DNA of 64,000 bases from contig NZ_WSEN01000010.1 in NCBI RefSeq assembly GCF_009758255.1, forward strand, positions 1 to 64,000, in the 5' to 3' direction. Below the pieces are notes generated by a model, which made no database searches, was not told where the DNA came from, and saw only the letters and a program-made list of their open reading frames with translations. Positions within the stretch are counted from its first letter, which is position 1. Each line of letters begins with the position of its first letter. Positions 23,900 through 34,451 of this stretch are shown here, piece by piece. Source of the DNA: Microbacterium sp. MAH-37 (lineage in GTDB: Bacteria; Actinomycetota; Actinomycetes; Actinomycetales; Microbacteriaceae). The position numbers and the translations under genes are program-made.

Positions 23900-24451
23900 G
23901 TGACTCTGAGACACGCGCTGCTTGGGCTTCTCGAAGATGGACACGCCAGCGGTTACGATCTGACGGCCCGGTTCGAGAAATCCCTGCACGCCTATGTGTG
24001 GACCGCCCGACAGAGCCACGTTTACCCCGAGCTGAATCGCATGATCGCCGACCATCTCATCGAAGTGGTCGAGCAAGGCGCCCGTGGAAGACGGACCTAC
24101 GCGATCACCGAATCGGGGAGACAGGAGCTGCGCAAGTGGCTACTGACACCGGCAGGCCCGCGCGGTGTCCGTGACGAGCGCGTCCTGCGCATCGCGCTGA
24201 TCTCGGCCCTCTCCGAGGAGGACGCGCGCCGACTCATCCTCGACTACCTCGCCGACGCAGAAGCAGCCGAAGCCGAGCTTCTCGGCGTCGCCTCTGCCGC
24301 AGACGCCGAAGATCACCAGCGCGGGCGGCTGCGCTTCGGTCGCCTCGCCCTCGAGTACGGCATCCGCAGCTTCCAGGCCCAACAGGAGTGGGCCCGATGG
24401 GCGCTTGCGCAACTCGAGGTCGCCACGAAGACGTCAGAATCCGAAAGGTAG
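23900..24451 (+). CDS. PadR-family transcriptional regulator
   Basis: A 183-residue PadR regulator: winged helix at about 1-80 (TLRHALLGLLEDGHASGYDLTARF, VYPELNRMIADHLIEV, GRRTYAITESGRQELRKWL) and a C-terminal VirR-like dimerisation helix pair (Vir_act_alpha_C). GTG at 23900 gives the canonical PadR N-terminus; upstream ATGs at 23849 and 23867 would add unrelated residues. PadR proteins repress neighbouring genes until a small ligand binds; the neighbour is the divergent hydrolase. Confidence 0.85.
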   Translation: MTLRHALLGLLEDGHASGYDLTARFEKSLHAYVWTARQSHVYPELNRMIADHLIEVVEQGARGRRTYAITESGRQELRKWLLTPAGPRGVRDERVLRIALISALSEEDARRLILDYLADAEAAEAELLGVASAADAEDHQRGRLRFGRLALEYGIRSFQAQQEWARWALAQLEVATKTSESER

Positions 24452-24674
24452 ACGGCAAACCCCAATCGCATGGGGCAGGCACCACAATTGAGGACCTCGA
24501 ACGCCCCGGCACGGTGCTCACCCTCTTGGTCGCCACCAAGCCGTCAGCTCAGCTCGCGGCTGCTCGTCGAACCAGATGCCAGCAGCGCGCACGCTGCTCC
24601 TTCTGGCGGTAGGTCTGAGACCGTTTGCGCCCCACCCCTCGATCTCGACCTGCCGAGCCGACAGCGGGAGCATT
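24452..24674. other. 223-bp region without recognisable features
   Basis: It lies between the PadR stop and the hairpin at 24675. I see no gene, repeat or RNA here. Confidence 0.5.
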
Positions 24675-24721
24675 AATCGATCAGGACCCACGAGACTTCG
24701 TCTCGGGGGTCCTGATCGATT
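24675..24721 (-). terminator. Hairpin following the left tRNA-Ser 3'-end repeat
   Basis: AATCGATCAGGACCC (24675-24689) pairs perfectly with 24707-24721, and CGAGAC pairs with GTCTCG inside it. On the minus strand it directly follows a copy of the tRNA-Ser 3' end, as a tRNA terminator would. There is no long T-run. It may be the original terminator of the tRNA gene, displaced by an insertion. Confidence 0.55.
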
Positions 24722-24735
24722 GGCGGTGACGGTGG
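24719..24735. repeat. 17-bp direct repeat of the tRNA-Ser 3' end, left copy (att-like)
   Basis: ATTGGCGGTGACGGTGG is identical to 27168-27184, the 3' end of tRNA-Ser plus two bases after its CCA. This is the size and position of an attachment-site duplication left by a tRNA-integrating element. The interval between copies is about 2.43 kb and holds only transposase sequence. Confidence 0.65.
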
Positions 24736-24747
24736 TGTTGGAATTCA

Positions 24748-24866
24748 GGACATCGTTGACAGCTGATCGCGCGGATCCCGGTGATGATCGTTAACTGCTG
24801 CGCCGGGACATCGTTGATGATCCGGGACGGGTGATCGTTGACAGGTGAGTCGGGACATCGTTGACG
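24748..24866 (+). repeat. Five iterated ATCGTT repeats at the IS481 left end
   Basis: ATCGTTGAC-type repeats begin at 24752, 24787, 24810, 24834 and 24857 (variants ATCGTTAAC and ATCGTTGAT). The last four are spaced 23-24 bp. They sit just before the IS481 transposase start and are probably its terminal binding sites. No matching right end was found. Confidence 0.6.
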
Positions 24867-24867
24867 G

Positions 24868-26139
24868 GTGAAACCGAAGAACCTCGTCATCGTCCGTGCC
24901 GTGCGCGAGCAGGGCCTCACGCACGCCGAAGCAGCCGCCCGTTACGGAGTGACCCGCCAATGGGTGCACACCCTCGTCACCCGGTACGACAAGCAAGGTC
25001 CCGAGGGGATGGCTCCGCGCTCACGCGCCCCTCACTCCCGCCCAGGAACGACACCGGTCGCTGTCCGCGAGCGGATCATCGAGCTGCGCCGTCAGCTCAC
25101 CCGCGGCGGTGCAGACGCCGGGCCGGTCACGATCGGATGGCACCTCGAACAGGAAGGCACCCGCGCCCCATCGACCGCCACGATCCGACGCATCCTGCAC
25201 GCCGAAGGGCTGATCACCCCGGCACCAGAGAAACGGCCCCGCAGCTCCTACATCCGCTTCCAAGCCGACCTGCCCAACGAGTGCTGGCAAGCCGACATCA
25301 CACACTGGTACCTGTCCTCCGGCACCCGGGTGGAGATCCTCGACTTCCTCGACGACCATTCCCGCAAACTCCTGCACATCCATGCGGCCACCGCGTTCAC
25401 CGACGGGATGGTCGCCCAGGCCCTGGCCCAGTTGATCGCGACCTACGGGGCCCCGTATTCCACCCTCACCGACAACGGGCTCGTGTTCACCACACGCCTC
25501 GCCCGCCACAAGGGAGCCCGCGGCGGGTTCGAGAAGCTCCTCGCCACGCACGACATCACACAGAAGAACGGCCGACCTGGGCACCCGCAGACACAGGGCA
25601 AGATCGAACGATTTCACCAGACCCTCAAGCGCTGGCTCGCCGCCCGCCCCTACCCCGACACGATCGAGGACCTGCAAGCCCTGCTGGACCAGTTCCAGAC
25701 CTGGTACAACACCGTCCGCCCGCACCGCTCGATCGGCCGACGCACTCCCGACCAGGCCTACACCGCCCTCCCCAAGGCCACCCCGGCCAAGACGGGGCAG
25801 ACCGAGTGGCGCACCCGCACCGACAAAGTCGACAAAGACGGGAAAGTCTCACTCCGTTATGCCGGCAAGATGATCCACCTCGGCATCGGACGCGCGCACG
25901 CCGGCAGCCACGTGCTCATGCTCATCCACGACCGCGACATCGTCACCAGCAACGCCGACACCGGAGAGATCATCGCCGAGCACACCATCGACCCCACCCG
26001 GCACTACCAGCCCGCCAGAACAACGGTGGCGTTGCCCGTCCTGCGGAGCGTCATCGGTCAGGCGCCGCCCGGACGTGACCCGCCGCGAGCAGCTGCGCAG
26101 ATTCGTGCGCTGGCTGACCGGGAAGAACACCCAGGCTGA
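24868..26139 (+). CDS. IS481-family transposase, C-terminus replaced
   Basis: A 423-codon frame starting at GTG 24868. N-terminal HTH (ARYGVTRQWVHTLVTRY) and a DDE integrase core are present: Asp in CWQADITHWYL, Asp in YSTLTDNGLVF, Glu in TQGKIERFHQTLKRW. The family part ends around HYQP (base 26016). The following 40 residues are read from the N-terminal DNA of an IS1249-type transposase in another frame. The natural stop and the right terminal repeat are therefore lost. Confidence 0.85.
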   Translation: MKPKNLVIVRAVREQGLTHAEAAARYGVTRQWVHTLVTRYDKQGPEGMAPRSRAPHSRPGTTPVAVRERIIELRRQLTRGGADAGPVTIGWHLEQEGTRAPSTATIRRILHAEGLITPAPEKRPRSSYIRFQADLPNECWQADITHWYLSSGTRVEILDFLDDHSRKLLHIHAATAFTDGMVAQALAQLIATYGAPYSTLTDNGLVFTTRLARHKGARGGFEKLLATHDITQKNGRPGHPQTQGKIERFHQTLKRWLAARPYPDTIEDLQALLDQFQTWYNTVRPHRSIGRRTPDQAYTALPKATPAKTGQTEWRTRTDKVDKDGKVSLRYAGKMIHLGIGRAHAGSHVLMLIHDRDIVTSNADTGEIIAEHTIDPTRHYQPARTTVALPVLRSVIGQAPPGRDPPRAAAQIRALADREEHPG

Positions 26140-27051
26140 GATCGACGGCACCACGACGGGTCGGACCTTCCGGCGCGATACCGCCTGGTGCTGGGACATC
26201 CACCCGCGTCTGCGACCGGCCGAGACGATCCACCACGCGGTCATGGTCGACGGGATCTGGATCGGCACCTGGTGCCTGCTGATCGCGATCAGCGACGAGG
26301 GCGACCTGCTGGCCTGGCAATGGTGCGGACGCGAGAGCACCGCCGCATGGACCGCGCTGCTCGAACAGATCCCCTCTCCTGGGGTGATCGTCTCCGACGG
26401 CGGATCCGGGCTCCGAGCGCGCTGCGCACCGTCTGGCCCGAGACCGTGCATCAACGTTGCATCTTCCACCTGCAGATGAACGCCACAAGGCACCTGACCC
26501 GCAACCCCAGAACTCCCGCCGGCAAAGCACTACGAGGGCTCGTAATGCGGCTCAGCGAGGTCGACGACGAAGACGCCGCAATCGGGTGGCAGCTGCACCT
26601 GGAGCAGTGGTGGCAGACCTTCGGGCACCTCACCCGCGAACGAACCATGTTCCGCAACGGGCAATTCGGATACACCCACGACCGCCTCCGCAAAGCCTGA
26701 CTCCTGATCAGAAAGGTCACCCGGGGCGGCGTCCTGTTCACTTGGATCACCCACGGCAACCCGCGCACCACCAGCCCTCTGGAAGGCGGAATCAACAGCC
26801 CCATCCGAGACCTGCTCCGCCACCACCGCGGCATGAGCGAAGCACACCGTCAACGCGCCGTCGAATGGTTCCTCGTACTGCGGCAGATGCCCCTCGACGA
26901 AGCCCTCACCCTCGCCCTCGCACCGCCGCCGCAAGTCCAGCCCGACCACCCCGAGCCGACCGAAGACCTTGACAGCCCACCGCTCTACGACACCGGACTC
27001 GACGTCGGCGAAGGACTCTGGCTCCGCACCGGATGGGCCGGCAGAGGCTGA
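26021..27051 (+). pseudogene. IS1249-family transposase pseudogene
   Basis: The frame from 26021 reads QRWRCPSC, then DVTRREQLRRFVRWLTGK and HHAVMVDGIWIGTWCLLIA, matching IS1249-type transposases without the first residues. Near 26412 one base is missing (reading breaks at GGSGLR); the next frame continues ALRTVWPETVHQRCIFHLQ. At 26698 an in-frame TGA interrupts KA-LLIRKVTRGG, and the protein resumes to RGMSEAHRQRAVEWFLVL and a stop at 27051. Truncation, frameshift and nonsense codon make it inactive. Confidence 0.85.
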
Positions 27052-27115
27052 ACACGCCCGACCCCATCCACACGTTCTGGCCGATACCCCCCCCGGTCAA
27101 CATCACTGAACCCAC

Positions 27116-27166
27116 AAAAAAGTCCTGAGCCGCGACCTCGATGTAATCGAAGTCGCGACTCAGGAC
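27116..27166 (-). terminator. Terminator downstream of tRNA-Ser
   Basis: On the minus strand GTCCTGAGTCGCGAC (27166-27152) pairs with 27136-27122 and is followed by TTTTTT (27121-27116). It begins three bases after the tRNA CCA. It lies on the element side of the 17-bp repeat. Confidence 0.85.
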
Positions 27167-27167
27167 A

Positions 27168-27184
27168 ATTGGCGGTGACGGTGG
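27168..27184. repeat. 17-bp direct repeat, right copy (within tRNA-Ser)
   Basis: ATTGGCGGTGACGGTGG, identical to 24719-24735. It covers the CCA end, discriminator, 3' acceptor strand and the start of the T-stem of tRNA-Ser, plus two bases beyond the CCA. Confidence 0.65.
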
Positions 27185-27260
27185 GATTTGAACCCACGGT
27201 AGGGGGTTACCCTACACAACTTTTCGAGAGTTGCACCTTCGGCCGCTCGGACACGTCACC
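27170..27260 (-). tRNA. tRNA-Ser (anticodon CGA)
   Basis: A 91-base class II tRNA. Acceptor GGTGACG pairs with CGTCACC, followed by discriminator G and encoded CCA. The anticodon stem-loop is CAACT-CTCGAAA-AGTTG, with anticodon CGA at 27226-27224. There is a long variable arm (GTAGGGTAACCCCCTAC), and the T-arm GTGGG-TTCAAAT-CCCAC is intact. It reads UCG codons. It lies 15 bp after the aminopeptidase gene on the same strand. Its 3' end is duplicated at 24719-24735. Confidence 0.97.
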
Positions 27261-27275
27261 GCGGACAAGCTTACG

Positions 27276-28718
27276 TCACGCGCGACCGTCGCGCGAATCG
27301 AGGCCCTTCATCCACGCCTCTATGCCGTCGGCGTCGATCGGCAGGGTATCCGACAGCACCTCGCTGCCCGTCGAGGTGACCAGCAGATCGTCCTCCAGGC
27401 GCACGCCGATGCCTCGCAGCTCCGGCGGCAGGGTCTCGTCGAAGGAGTGGAAGTACAGACCGGGCTCGACGGTCAGCACCATCCCCTCCTGCATCTCGGC
27501 GCCCTGGTACGCGGCGTACGACGAAGAGGCGCAGTCGTGCACGTCGATGCCGAGGTGGTGCCCGACGCCGCACACGATGAATCGGCGGTGCTGCTGCCCG
27601 TCGGGCGACATCGCCTCGTCCACCGAGACGTTCAGCACGCCCCAGTCGTGCAGGCCCTGCGCGAGCACCTCCATCGACGCGACGTGGAAGTCGCTCCACG
27701 GACGACCAGGCCCGACGGCCGCGAGTCCGGCACGGTGGGACTTCTCGACCAGGTCGTGCACCTGCCGCTGCACGGCGGTGAACGAACCGGATGCCGGGAA
27801 AGTGCGCGTCACGTCGGCGGTGTAGCCCGAGTTCCGCTCCACACCCATGTCGAGAAGCAGCAGCGCCTCGGGGTCGACCTCGCCGTCGGCCCGCACCCAG
27901 TGCAGGATCGGCGCGTGCGCGCCGGAGCCGACGATGGTCGTGTACCCGACACCGTTTCCGACGGTGCGGGCGTGCCGGTCGAAGGTGCCCTGCAGCCAGC
28001 GCTCCCCGCCCCAGCGCACGGCGGACGGGATCTCGATCACGGTCGCCGCGAAGCCGTCGACGGTGCCGTCGATCGCGGCGCGCAGCTCGGCGATCTCCCA
28101 CTCGTCCTTGAACATCCGCAGCTCGGAGAGCGTGCGCGACAGTTCCTCCGATCGGGGCAGGTCCTGTACGGCGACGCCGGCGCGCAGCGTCGCGGCATCC
28201 GTCTCCAGCTCCTCGATGGGGCGGGTGCGCACGTCCAGTGCCTCGGCGTATTCGGCCAGTCCCGGCATCGGCCCGACCCACAGCTCTCCGTGCAGCGCCG
28301 AGCCGAAGAATCCGTCGTCGCCGGGCCGGAACGGCGCCGGCAGGTACAGCGTCGCCAGATGCCCGCCCGACGCGGGATCGAGCACGATCACGGCATCCTC
28401 GATCGCCGCGCCGACCAGCCACAGGAAGTCGCTGTCGGCACGGAACTCGTACGCGGAGTCGTTCGCGCGCATCGGCGCGCGCCCGGCGGCCACCGCGATC
28501 CGCTTGCCGGGCAGCGCGGCCGACAGACGCGCGCGGTGCGCGGCCGCGGCCTGCGCCGTGCCCTCAGTGAGGCGCGGAGTGCGGTCGGCCTCGCCCCATC
28601 CGCTCTGCATCGACCGGATGAATCCGGGTGAGAGCGTGAGCCGAGGCATCCGCGGGTCGCGTTCGGCGGGAGCCGGCATGGAGGATGCCACCGGGGCGTG
28701 TGCGTGGTCGAGAGTCAT
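27276..28718 (-). CDS. pepP: Xaa-Pro aminopeptidase (aminopeptidase P family, M24B)
   Basis: A 480-residue aminopeptidase P. The N-terminal creatinase-like domain (about 60-200, NDSAYEFRADSDFLWLVG) precedes the pita-bread catalytic domain, whose metal ligands lie in LLLDMGVERNSGYTADVTRTFP (two Asp), CGVGHHLGIDVHD (His), VLTVEPGLYF (Glu) and GIGVRLEDDLLVT (Glu). It removes the N-terminal residue from peptides with Pro, or hydroxyproline, in second position. It is the last gene of the minus-strand peptide-importer run (24 bp after the permease), which fits processing of imported collagen-like peptides. Confidence 0.92.
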   Translation of the reverse strand: MTLDHAHAPVASSMPAPAERDPRMPRLTLSPGFIRSMQSGWGEADRTPRLTEGTAQAAAAHRARLSAALPGKRIAVAAGRAPMRANDSAYEFRADSDFLWLVGAAIEDAVIVLDPASGGHLATLYLPAPFRPGDDGFFGSALHGELWVGPMPGLAEYAEALDVRTRPIEELETDAATLRAGVAVQDLPRSEELSRTLSELRMFKDEWEIAELRAAIDGTVDGFAATVIEIPSAVRWGGERWLQGTFDRHARTVGNGVGYTTIVGSGAHAPILHWVRADGEVDPEALLLLDMGVERNSGYTADVTRTFPASGSFTAVQRQVHDLVEKSHRAGLAAVGPGRPWSDFHVASMEVLAQGLHDWGVLNVSVDEAMSPDGQQHRRFIVCGVGHHLGIDVHDCASSSYAAYQGAEMQEGMVLTVEPGLYFHSFDETLPPELRGIGVRLEDDLLVTSTGSEVLSDTLPIDADGIEAWMKGLDSRDGRA

Positions 28719-28742
28719 GGATTTCCCTTCTGAGGAGTGCGG

Positions 28743-29708
28743 TCAGCGGCCGGCGGTACGGACGCGTGAGTCCATCGCCGCATACAGCACGTCGACGATG
28801 AGGTTCGAGACGACGACGAACAGTCCGCCGAGCAGCACGATCGCGATCACCACAGGACGATCCTGCATCGCGACGCTGGATACCGCCAGGCTGCCGACGC
28901 CCAGCAGTCCGAACACCTGCTCGATGACGATCACGCCGCCCAGCATCAGTCCGATGTCGATGCCCAGCTGGGTGACCAGCGGCGGCATGGCACTGCGGAA
29001 CGCGTGCACGTAGGTCACGCGCTGCTCGGTGAGGCCCTTCGCCCTGGCGGTGCGGATGTAGTCCTGCCCGAACACCTCGAGCATCTGCCCGCGGGTCAGT
29101 CGCGCATACACAGCCGCGACCACCAGCGCGAGCGTCAGCCACGGCAGCAGCAGATGCCACGCCCAGCCGAACGGGTCCTGCAGGAATGGCACGTACCCGC
29201 TGGGCGGGAACAGCATCATCCCCGCCTTCGACGGCAGGAAGTACAGCAGGTACAGCGCCACCATGCCGAGCACGAACGTCGGGAAGCTGATCCCGATGAT
29301 GGCGAACGCCTGGCCGGCGCGATCGCGGAACGTGCCAGGATGCCGCGCCGAGGTGATGCCGATCGGGATGCCGATCGCCAGCCACAGCACGACCGCGCCG
29401 AACACCAGCGACATCGTCACCGGGATGCGCGAGGCGAGCAGTTCGGACACCGGCATGTTCGACCGGTACGAGTAGCCGAGGTCGCCGTGCAGCAGGTTGC
29501 CGATGAACTGCAGGTACTGCACGTAGATGGGCTGATCCAGTCCGAGTTTCACGCGGATCTGCGCCATCAGCTCCTCTGTCGCCTTGTCGCCGGCGATGAT
29601 GCGAGCGGGGTCGGAGGGCGTGACGTAGAACAGGAAGAACACGAAGACGCTGAGCAGGAAAAGCACCAGCACGCCGAAGGCTATGCGCGACAGGATGAAG
29701 CGGATCAC
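28743..29708 (-). CDS. Peptide ABC transporter permease, DppB type
   Basis: A 321-residue permease with six membrane helices, a first helix at about 8-30 (GVLVLFLLSVFVFFLF) and the conserved EAA loop (YIRTARAKGLTEQRVTYVHAFRSAMPPLV at about 220-250). It belongs to the dipeptide/oligopeptide/nickel family (BPD_transp_1). GTG at 29708 overlaps the stop of the upstream permease (GTGA), so the two are coupled. It forms the channel with the DppC-type permease. Confidence 0.9.
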   Translation of the reverse strand: MIRFILSRIAFGVLVLFLLSVFVFFLFYVTPSDPARIIAGDKATEELMAQIRVKLGLDQPIYVQYLQFIGNLLHGDLGYSYRSNMPVSELLASRIPVTMSLVFGAVVLWLAIGIPIGITSARHPGTFRDRAGQAFAIIGISFPTFVLGMVALYLLYFLPSKAGMMLFPPSGYVPFLQDPFGWAWHLLLPWLTLALVVAAVYARLTRGQMLEVFGQDYIRTARAKGLTEQRVTYVHAFRSAMPPLVTQLGIDIGLMLGGVIVIEQVFGLLGVGSLAVSSVAMQDRPVVIAIVLLGGLFVVVSNLIVDVLYAAMDSRVRTAGR

Positions 29709-30666
29709 TTGCGGCCTCCCTTCGCTGCAGGCCGAGGCGATCGGCTGGACGGATCGAGGGCGTCGCGCAGCCCGTCGCCCAGCAGGTTGAACGACAGCGT
29801 GAGCGCCAGCAGCGCGGTGCCGGGCACCACGACCATCCACCACGCGACGAGGTAGATCGAGCCGTTCGCGGCATCCGCCAGCATGTTGCCCCAGCTGGGC
29901 GTCGGCGGCACGATGCCCAGCCCCAGGAACGACAGCGTCGCCTCGAACACGATCGCGGACGGGATCATCAGCGTCGTGTAGACGATGATCGGCACTACCA
30001 GGTTCGGCACGATGTCGCGGAACATGATCGACCACTTCGACGAACCGAGCGACCTCGCCGCCTCGACGAACTCGCGATGCCGCAGCGCGACGACCTGACC
30101 GCGGATCACGCGGGCGAGACCGGTCCAGCTGAAGAACACGATCACGGCGATCGAGAGTCCCAGGCTCGGGCCGAGCACCGACACCAGCGCGATCGCGCAG
30201 AGCAGGAACGGCACGCTCATCACCAGGTCGGTGACGCGGCTGAGCACGGTGTCGGTCACTCCCCCGACGAACCCGGAGACGACGCCGACGGTGACGCCGA
30301 TGAGGGATGCCGCGATGGATGCCACCACGCCGACCAGCAGTGACACCTGCGCGCCGTACGCCAGCCGCACCAGGATGTCGCGGCCGAGCTGATCGGTGCC
30401 GAGCAGGAACTCGGCGCTCGGCGGCATCGGCATGCCCTCCGGGCTGAGCCCGGTCTCGCGGAACTGCTCGGTCGGGCCGTGCCCGGTGGCGGCCGCGATC
30501 AGCGGCGCGCAGATCGCGAACAGCACGATCAGCAGGATGACGACGACCGAGGCGATGCTCGCCGGGTCGCGGCGCAGTCGCTCGAACGTCAGCCGCCACG
30601 AGCCCTTCAGCTGCACGTCTGCGGAGTTGCGCGCCGCGATCAGCGCGGTGCGCGGGGTCATGACCT

Positions 30667-30670
<4 letters not shown>
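29705..30670 (-). CDS. Peptide ABC transporter permease, DppC type
   Basis: A 321-residue permease of the DppC/OppC group with an N-terminal OppC_N helix (SIASVVVILLIVLFAICAPLI), the FLLGTDQLGRDILVRLAYGAQ motif at about 90-110, and the EAA loop (FVEAARSLGSSKWSIMFRDIVPN). Its ATG overlaps the stop of the ATPase gene (ATGA). It pairs with the DppB-type permease. Confidence 0.9.
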
Positions 30671-32499
<1,829 letters not shown>

Positions 32500-32517
32500 C
32501 GTTTCTCCTTCGGGAGG

Positions 32518-32553
32518 GCCCGGCAGCGGCGGATGGGAGCACCGCCGCCGGGC
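32518..32553 (-). terminator. Intercistronic hairpin after the binding-protein gene
   Basis: GCCCGG...CGGCGG (32518-32532) pairs with CCGCCGCCGGGC (32542-32553) with a three-base bulge. It lies between the binding-protein stop and the ATPase start. Such hairpins often leave the binding protein in excess over the membrane parts. Confidence 0.4.
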
Positions 32554-32567
32554 TCAGCGTCGTCCGA

Positions 32568-34334
32568 CTACTTGGTCAGCCAGAGGTTGGTCCAGTCGCC
32601 GTTCTGGCTCTGGGCGTAGGGCGTGAAACCGGCCACCCGCTCGGAGTGGTAGTTCGGCTTCAGGCGGTACGCGATGCTGACGATCGGGGAATCCGCCATC
32701 ACGGCCTCGTCCACCTGGTGCCAGAGCCTGCCCGACTCCTCGGCGGTCGACGCGGCGAGCGCCTGCGCAGCAAGGTCGTTCGCCTTGTCGCTGTTGTAGT
32801 CGACGTAGTTGTAGGCCTGCGGGGTGCCCGTGAACACGAACTGCGGCTGGAACACGCTGCGCGCGGCCCCACCCTGCCAGTCCGGCGACCAGCCGACGAG
32901 CGCGACATCCCACTTGCCGGTGGTGGCGTTCTCGACGTTGGTCATGAAGTTCGCGTAGTAGTCCGTCGGCGGCACCGGCGTCAGTTCGATCGTGATGCCC
33001 GCCTTCTTCAGGCTGGCCTGCACGGTCTGCGCGATGTCGGGCTGCGTGCCCACGTTGCGGTACGGCATCTTCAGGGTGATGCCGTCGGGGAAGCCGGCCT
33101 CGGCGAGCAGCTGCTTGGCCTTCTCGGGGTCGCCCTTGCCGTCGTTCGCGGGGTACGGGTCGTACTCCTCGTACCCCAGGACGCCCGGGCCGAAGATGCC
33201 GTTGGTGACGCCGGCGAGGTCCTTGCCGCCCATGGTCTGCACGACCGCGGTCTTGTCCATCGCGTACTGCAGCGCCTGGCGCACCTTGAGGTCGGTCAGG
33301 GCACCGTCGTTGTTCGGCGACTTGGTGTTGATCCACATGAACTGGTCCACGCCGCCGTTGGTCATGGTGGAGAACTTCTTGTCATTCGCCGCCTTCAGCT
33401 GCGTGATGTTCGCCGGGCTCGGGGCGAGGTCGAACAGCACGTCTGCGGAGCCTGCCTGCAGCTGCTGCATGGCCGCGTCGCCCTCGACGCCCATCGTCAT
33501 CTCGATGCCGTCGACGTAGGCCTTGCGCAGCGGGTCGCTCTTCGCGTCCCAGGCGTCGTTGCGCTCGAGCACGAACTTGGCGTCCGGGCTGTACTCCTTG
33601 ACCCTGTACGGTCCGGACGAGACGAAGGCCTTGCGGTACTCGGGCGAGTCCGGCAGGTAGTCCAGCGCCTCGATGGGGGCCGGGTCCGCAGCGTCCAGCG
33701 AGAGCATGAACGGGAAGTCGCTGGCGGGTTTGGTGAGCGTGAACTCGATGGTCTTGTCGTCGGGGGTCGCGATGCCCGCGATGTCGTTGCCCTCGATGAA
33801 CTCCTTCATCGGGCCGACCTCGGGGGCGACCTTCGAGAAGTCCGCGCAGAACGCGGACATGCCGTCGATCAGGTCGACGAAGTAGCCCGAGAGAGCGCCC
33901 GAGATGAGCGGGTTGCACAGGCGCTTGAAGCCGCGCTCCACGTCGGATGCCACGATGGCACGAGCGCCGTCCGGGGCACCCCAGGTGACGCCGTCGCGCA
34001 GGGTGATGCTGTACTTCAGGCCGTCCGCGCTGGGCTCCGGAACGGCGGTCGCGAGGTCGGGCTGGAGCTGGATGCGCTTGTCGGCGTCGTCGCTGGCCTC
34101 GTAGCTGAGCAGCGAGCGCGACATCGCGCGCATGAAGCTGTACACCGGCACGTACGCCACCAGTTGCGGGTCGAGGTGGTCGACGTCGCCGTTGGCCAGC
34201 ACCTTGAGAGTGCCGCCCTTGACGGGTTCGCCGTCCGAGGCGGTGCCGCCCGTGTTCGCCGTGGAGCAGCCTGTCGTGATCAGCAGCACCGCTGCGGCCG
34301 CGGCCGCCGCCGTGAGGATTCTTCTTCTCGCCAT
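32568..34334 (-). CDS. Peptide ABC transporter substrate-binding lipoprotein (SBP family 5)
   Basis: A 588-residue family-5 solute-binding lipoprotein. The signal peptide has an RRR n-region and a lipobox LLITTGC (Cys about 23), followed by a Gly/Thr linker and the mature binding domain (GDVDHLDPQLVAYVPVYSFMRAMSRSL, the DppA/OppA start). It captures short peptides for the permeases downstream. Family membership does not fix the peptide, but its place in a hydroxyproline locus suggests Pro/Hyp-containing peptides. Its promoter region contains the GTGACATATTAC element, 83 bp upstream. Confidence 0.9.
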   Translation of the reverse strand: MARRRILTAAAAAAAVLLITTGCSTANTGGTASDGEPVKGGTLKVLANGDVDHLDPQLVAYVPVYSFMRAMSRSLLSYEASDDADKRIQLQPDLATAVPEPSADGLKYSITLRDGVTWGAPDGARAIVASDVERGFKRLCNPLISGALSGYFVDLIDGMSAFCADFSKVAPEVGPMKEFIEGNDIAGIATPDDKTIEFTLTKPASDFPFMLSLDAADPAPIEALDYLPDSPEYRKAFVSSGPYRVKEYSPDAKFVLERNDAWDAKSDPLRKAYVDGIEMTMGVEGDAAMQQLQAGSADVLFDLAPSPANITQLKAANDKKFSTMTNGGVDQFMWINTKSPNNDGALTDLKVRQALQYAMDKTAVVQTMGGKDLAGVTNGIFGPGVLGYEEYDPYPANDGKGDPEKAKQLLAEAGFPDGITLKMPYRNVGTQPDIAQTVQASLKKAGITIELTPVPPTDYYANFMTNVENATTGKWDVALVGWSPDWQGGAARSVFQPQFVFTGTPQAYNYVDYNSDKANDLAAQALAASTAEESGRLWHQVDEAVMADSPIVSIAYRLKPNYHSERVAGFTPYAQSQNGDWTNLWLTK

Positions 34335-34416
34335 GAGTCGCCTTCGATTCTCGGGTGGGAGCCGCAGCCCCAGGCTCGGGACGGCGTCTCGCGGGGCAGC
34401 CTCGCCGCCGCGATAC

Positions 34417-34428
34417 GTGACATATTAC
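34417..34428. promoter_or_regulatory. GTGACATATTAC element 1 (probable GntR operator)
   Basis: GTGACATATTAC lies in the 117-bp divergent region between the binding-protein gene and the ornithine-cyclodeaminase-like gene. An identical 12-mer precedes the dehydrogenase gene at 44344-44355. A looser palindrome, CGTGA...TCACG (34416-34435), surrounds it. It is the likely binding site of the FCD-type GntR regulator at 44432. Confidence 0.55.
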
Positions 34429-34451
34429 ACATCACGCTCTAGGATGGGAAC

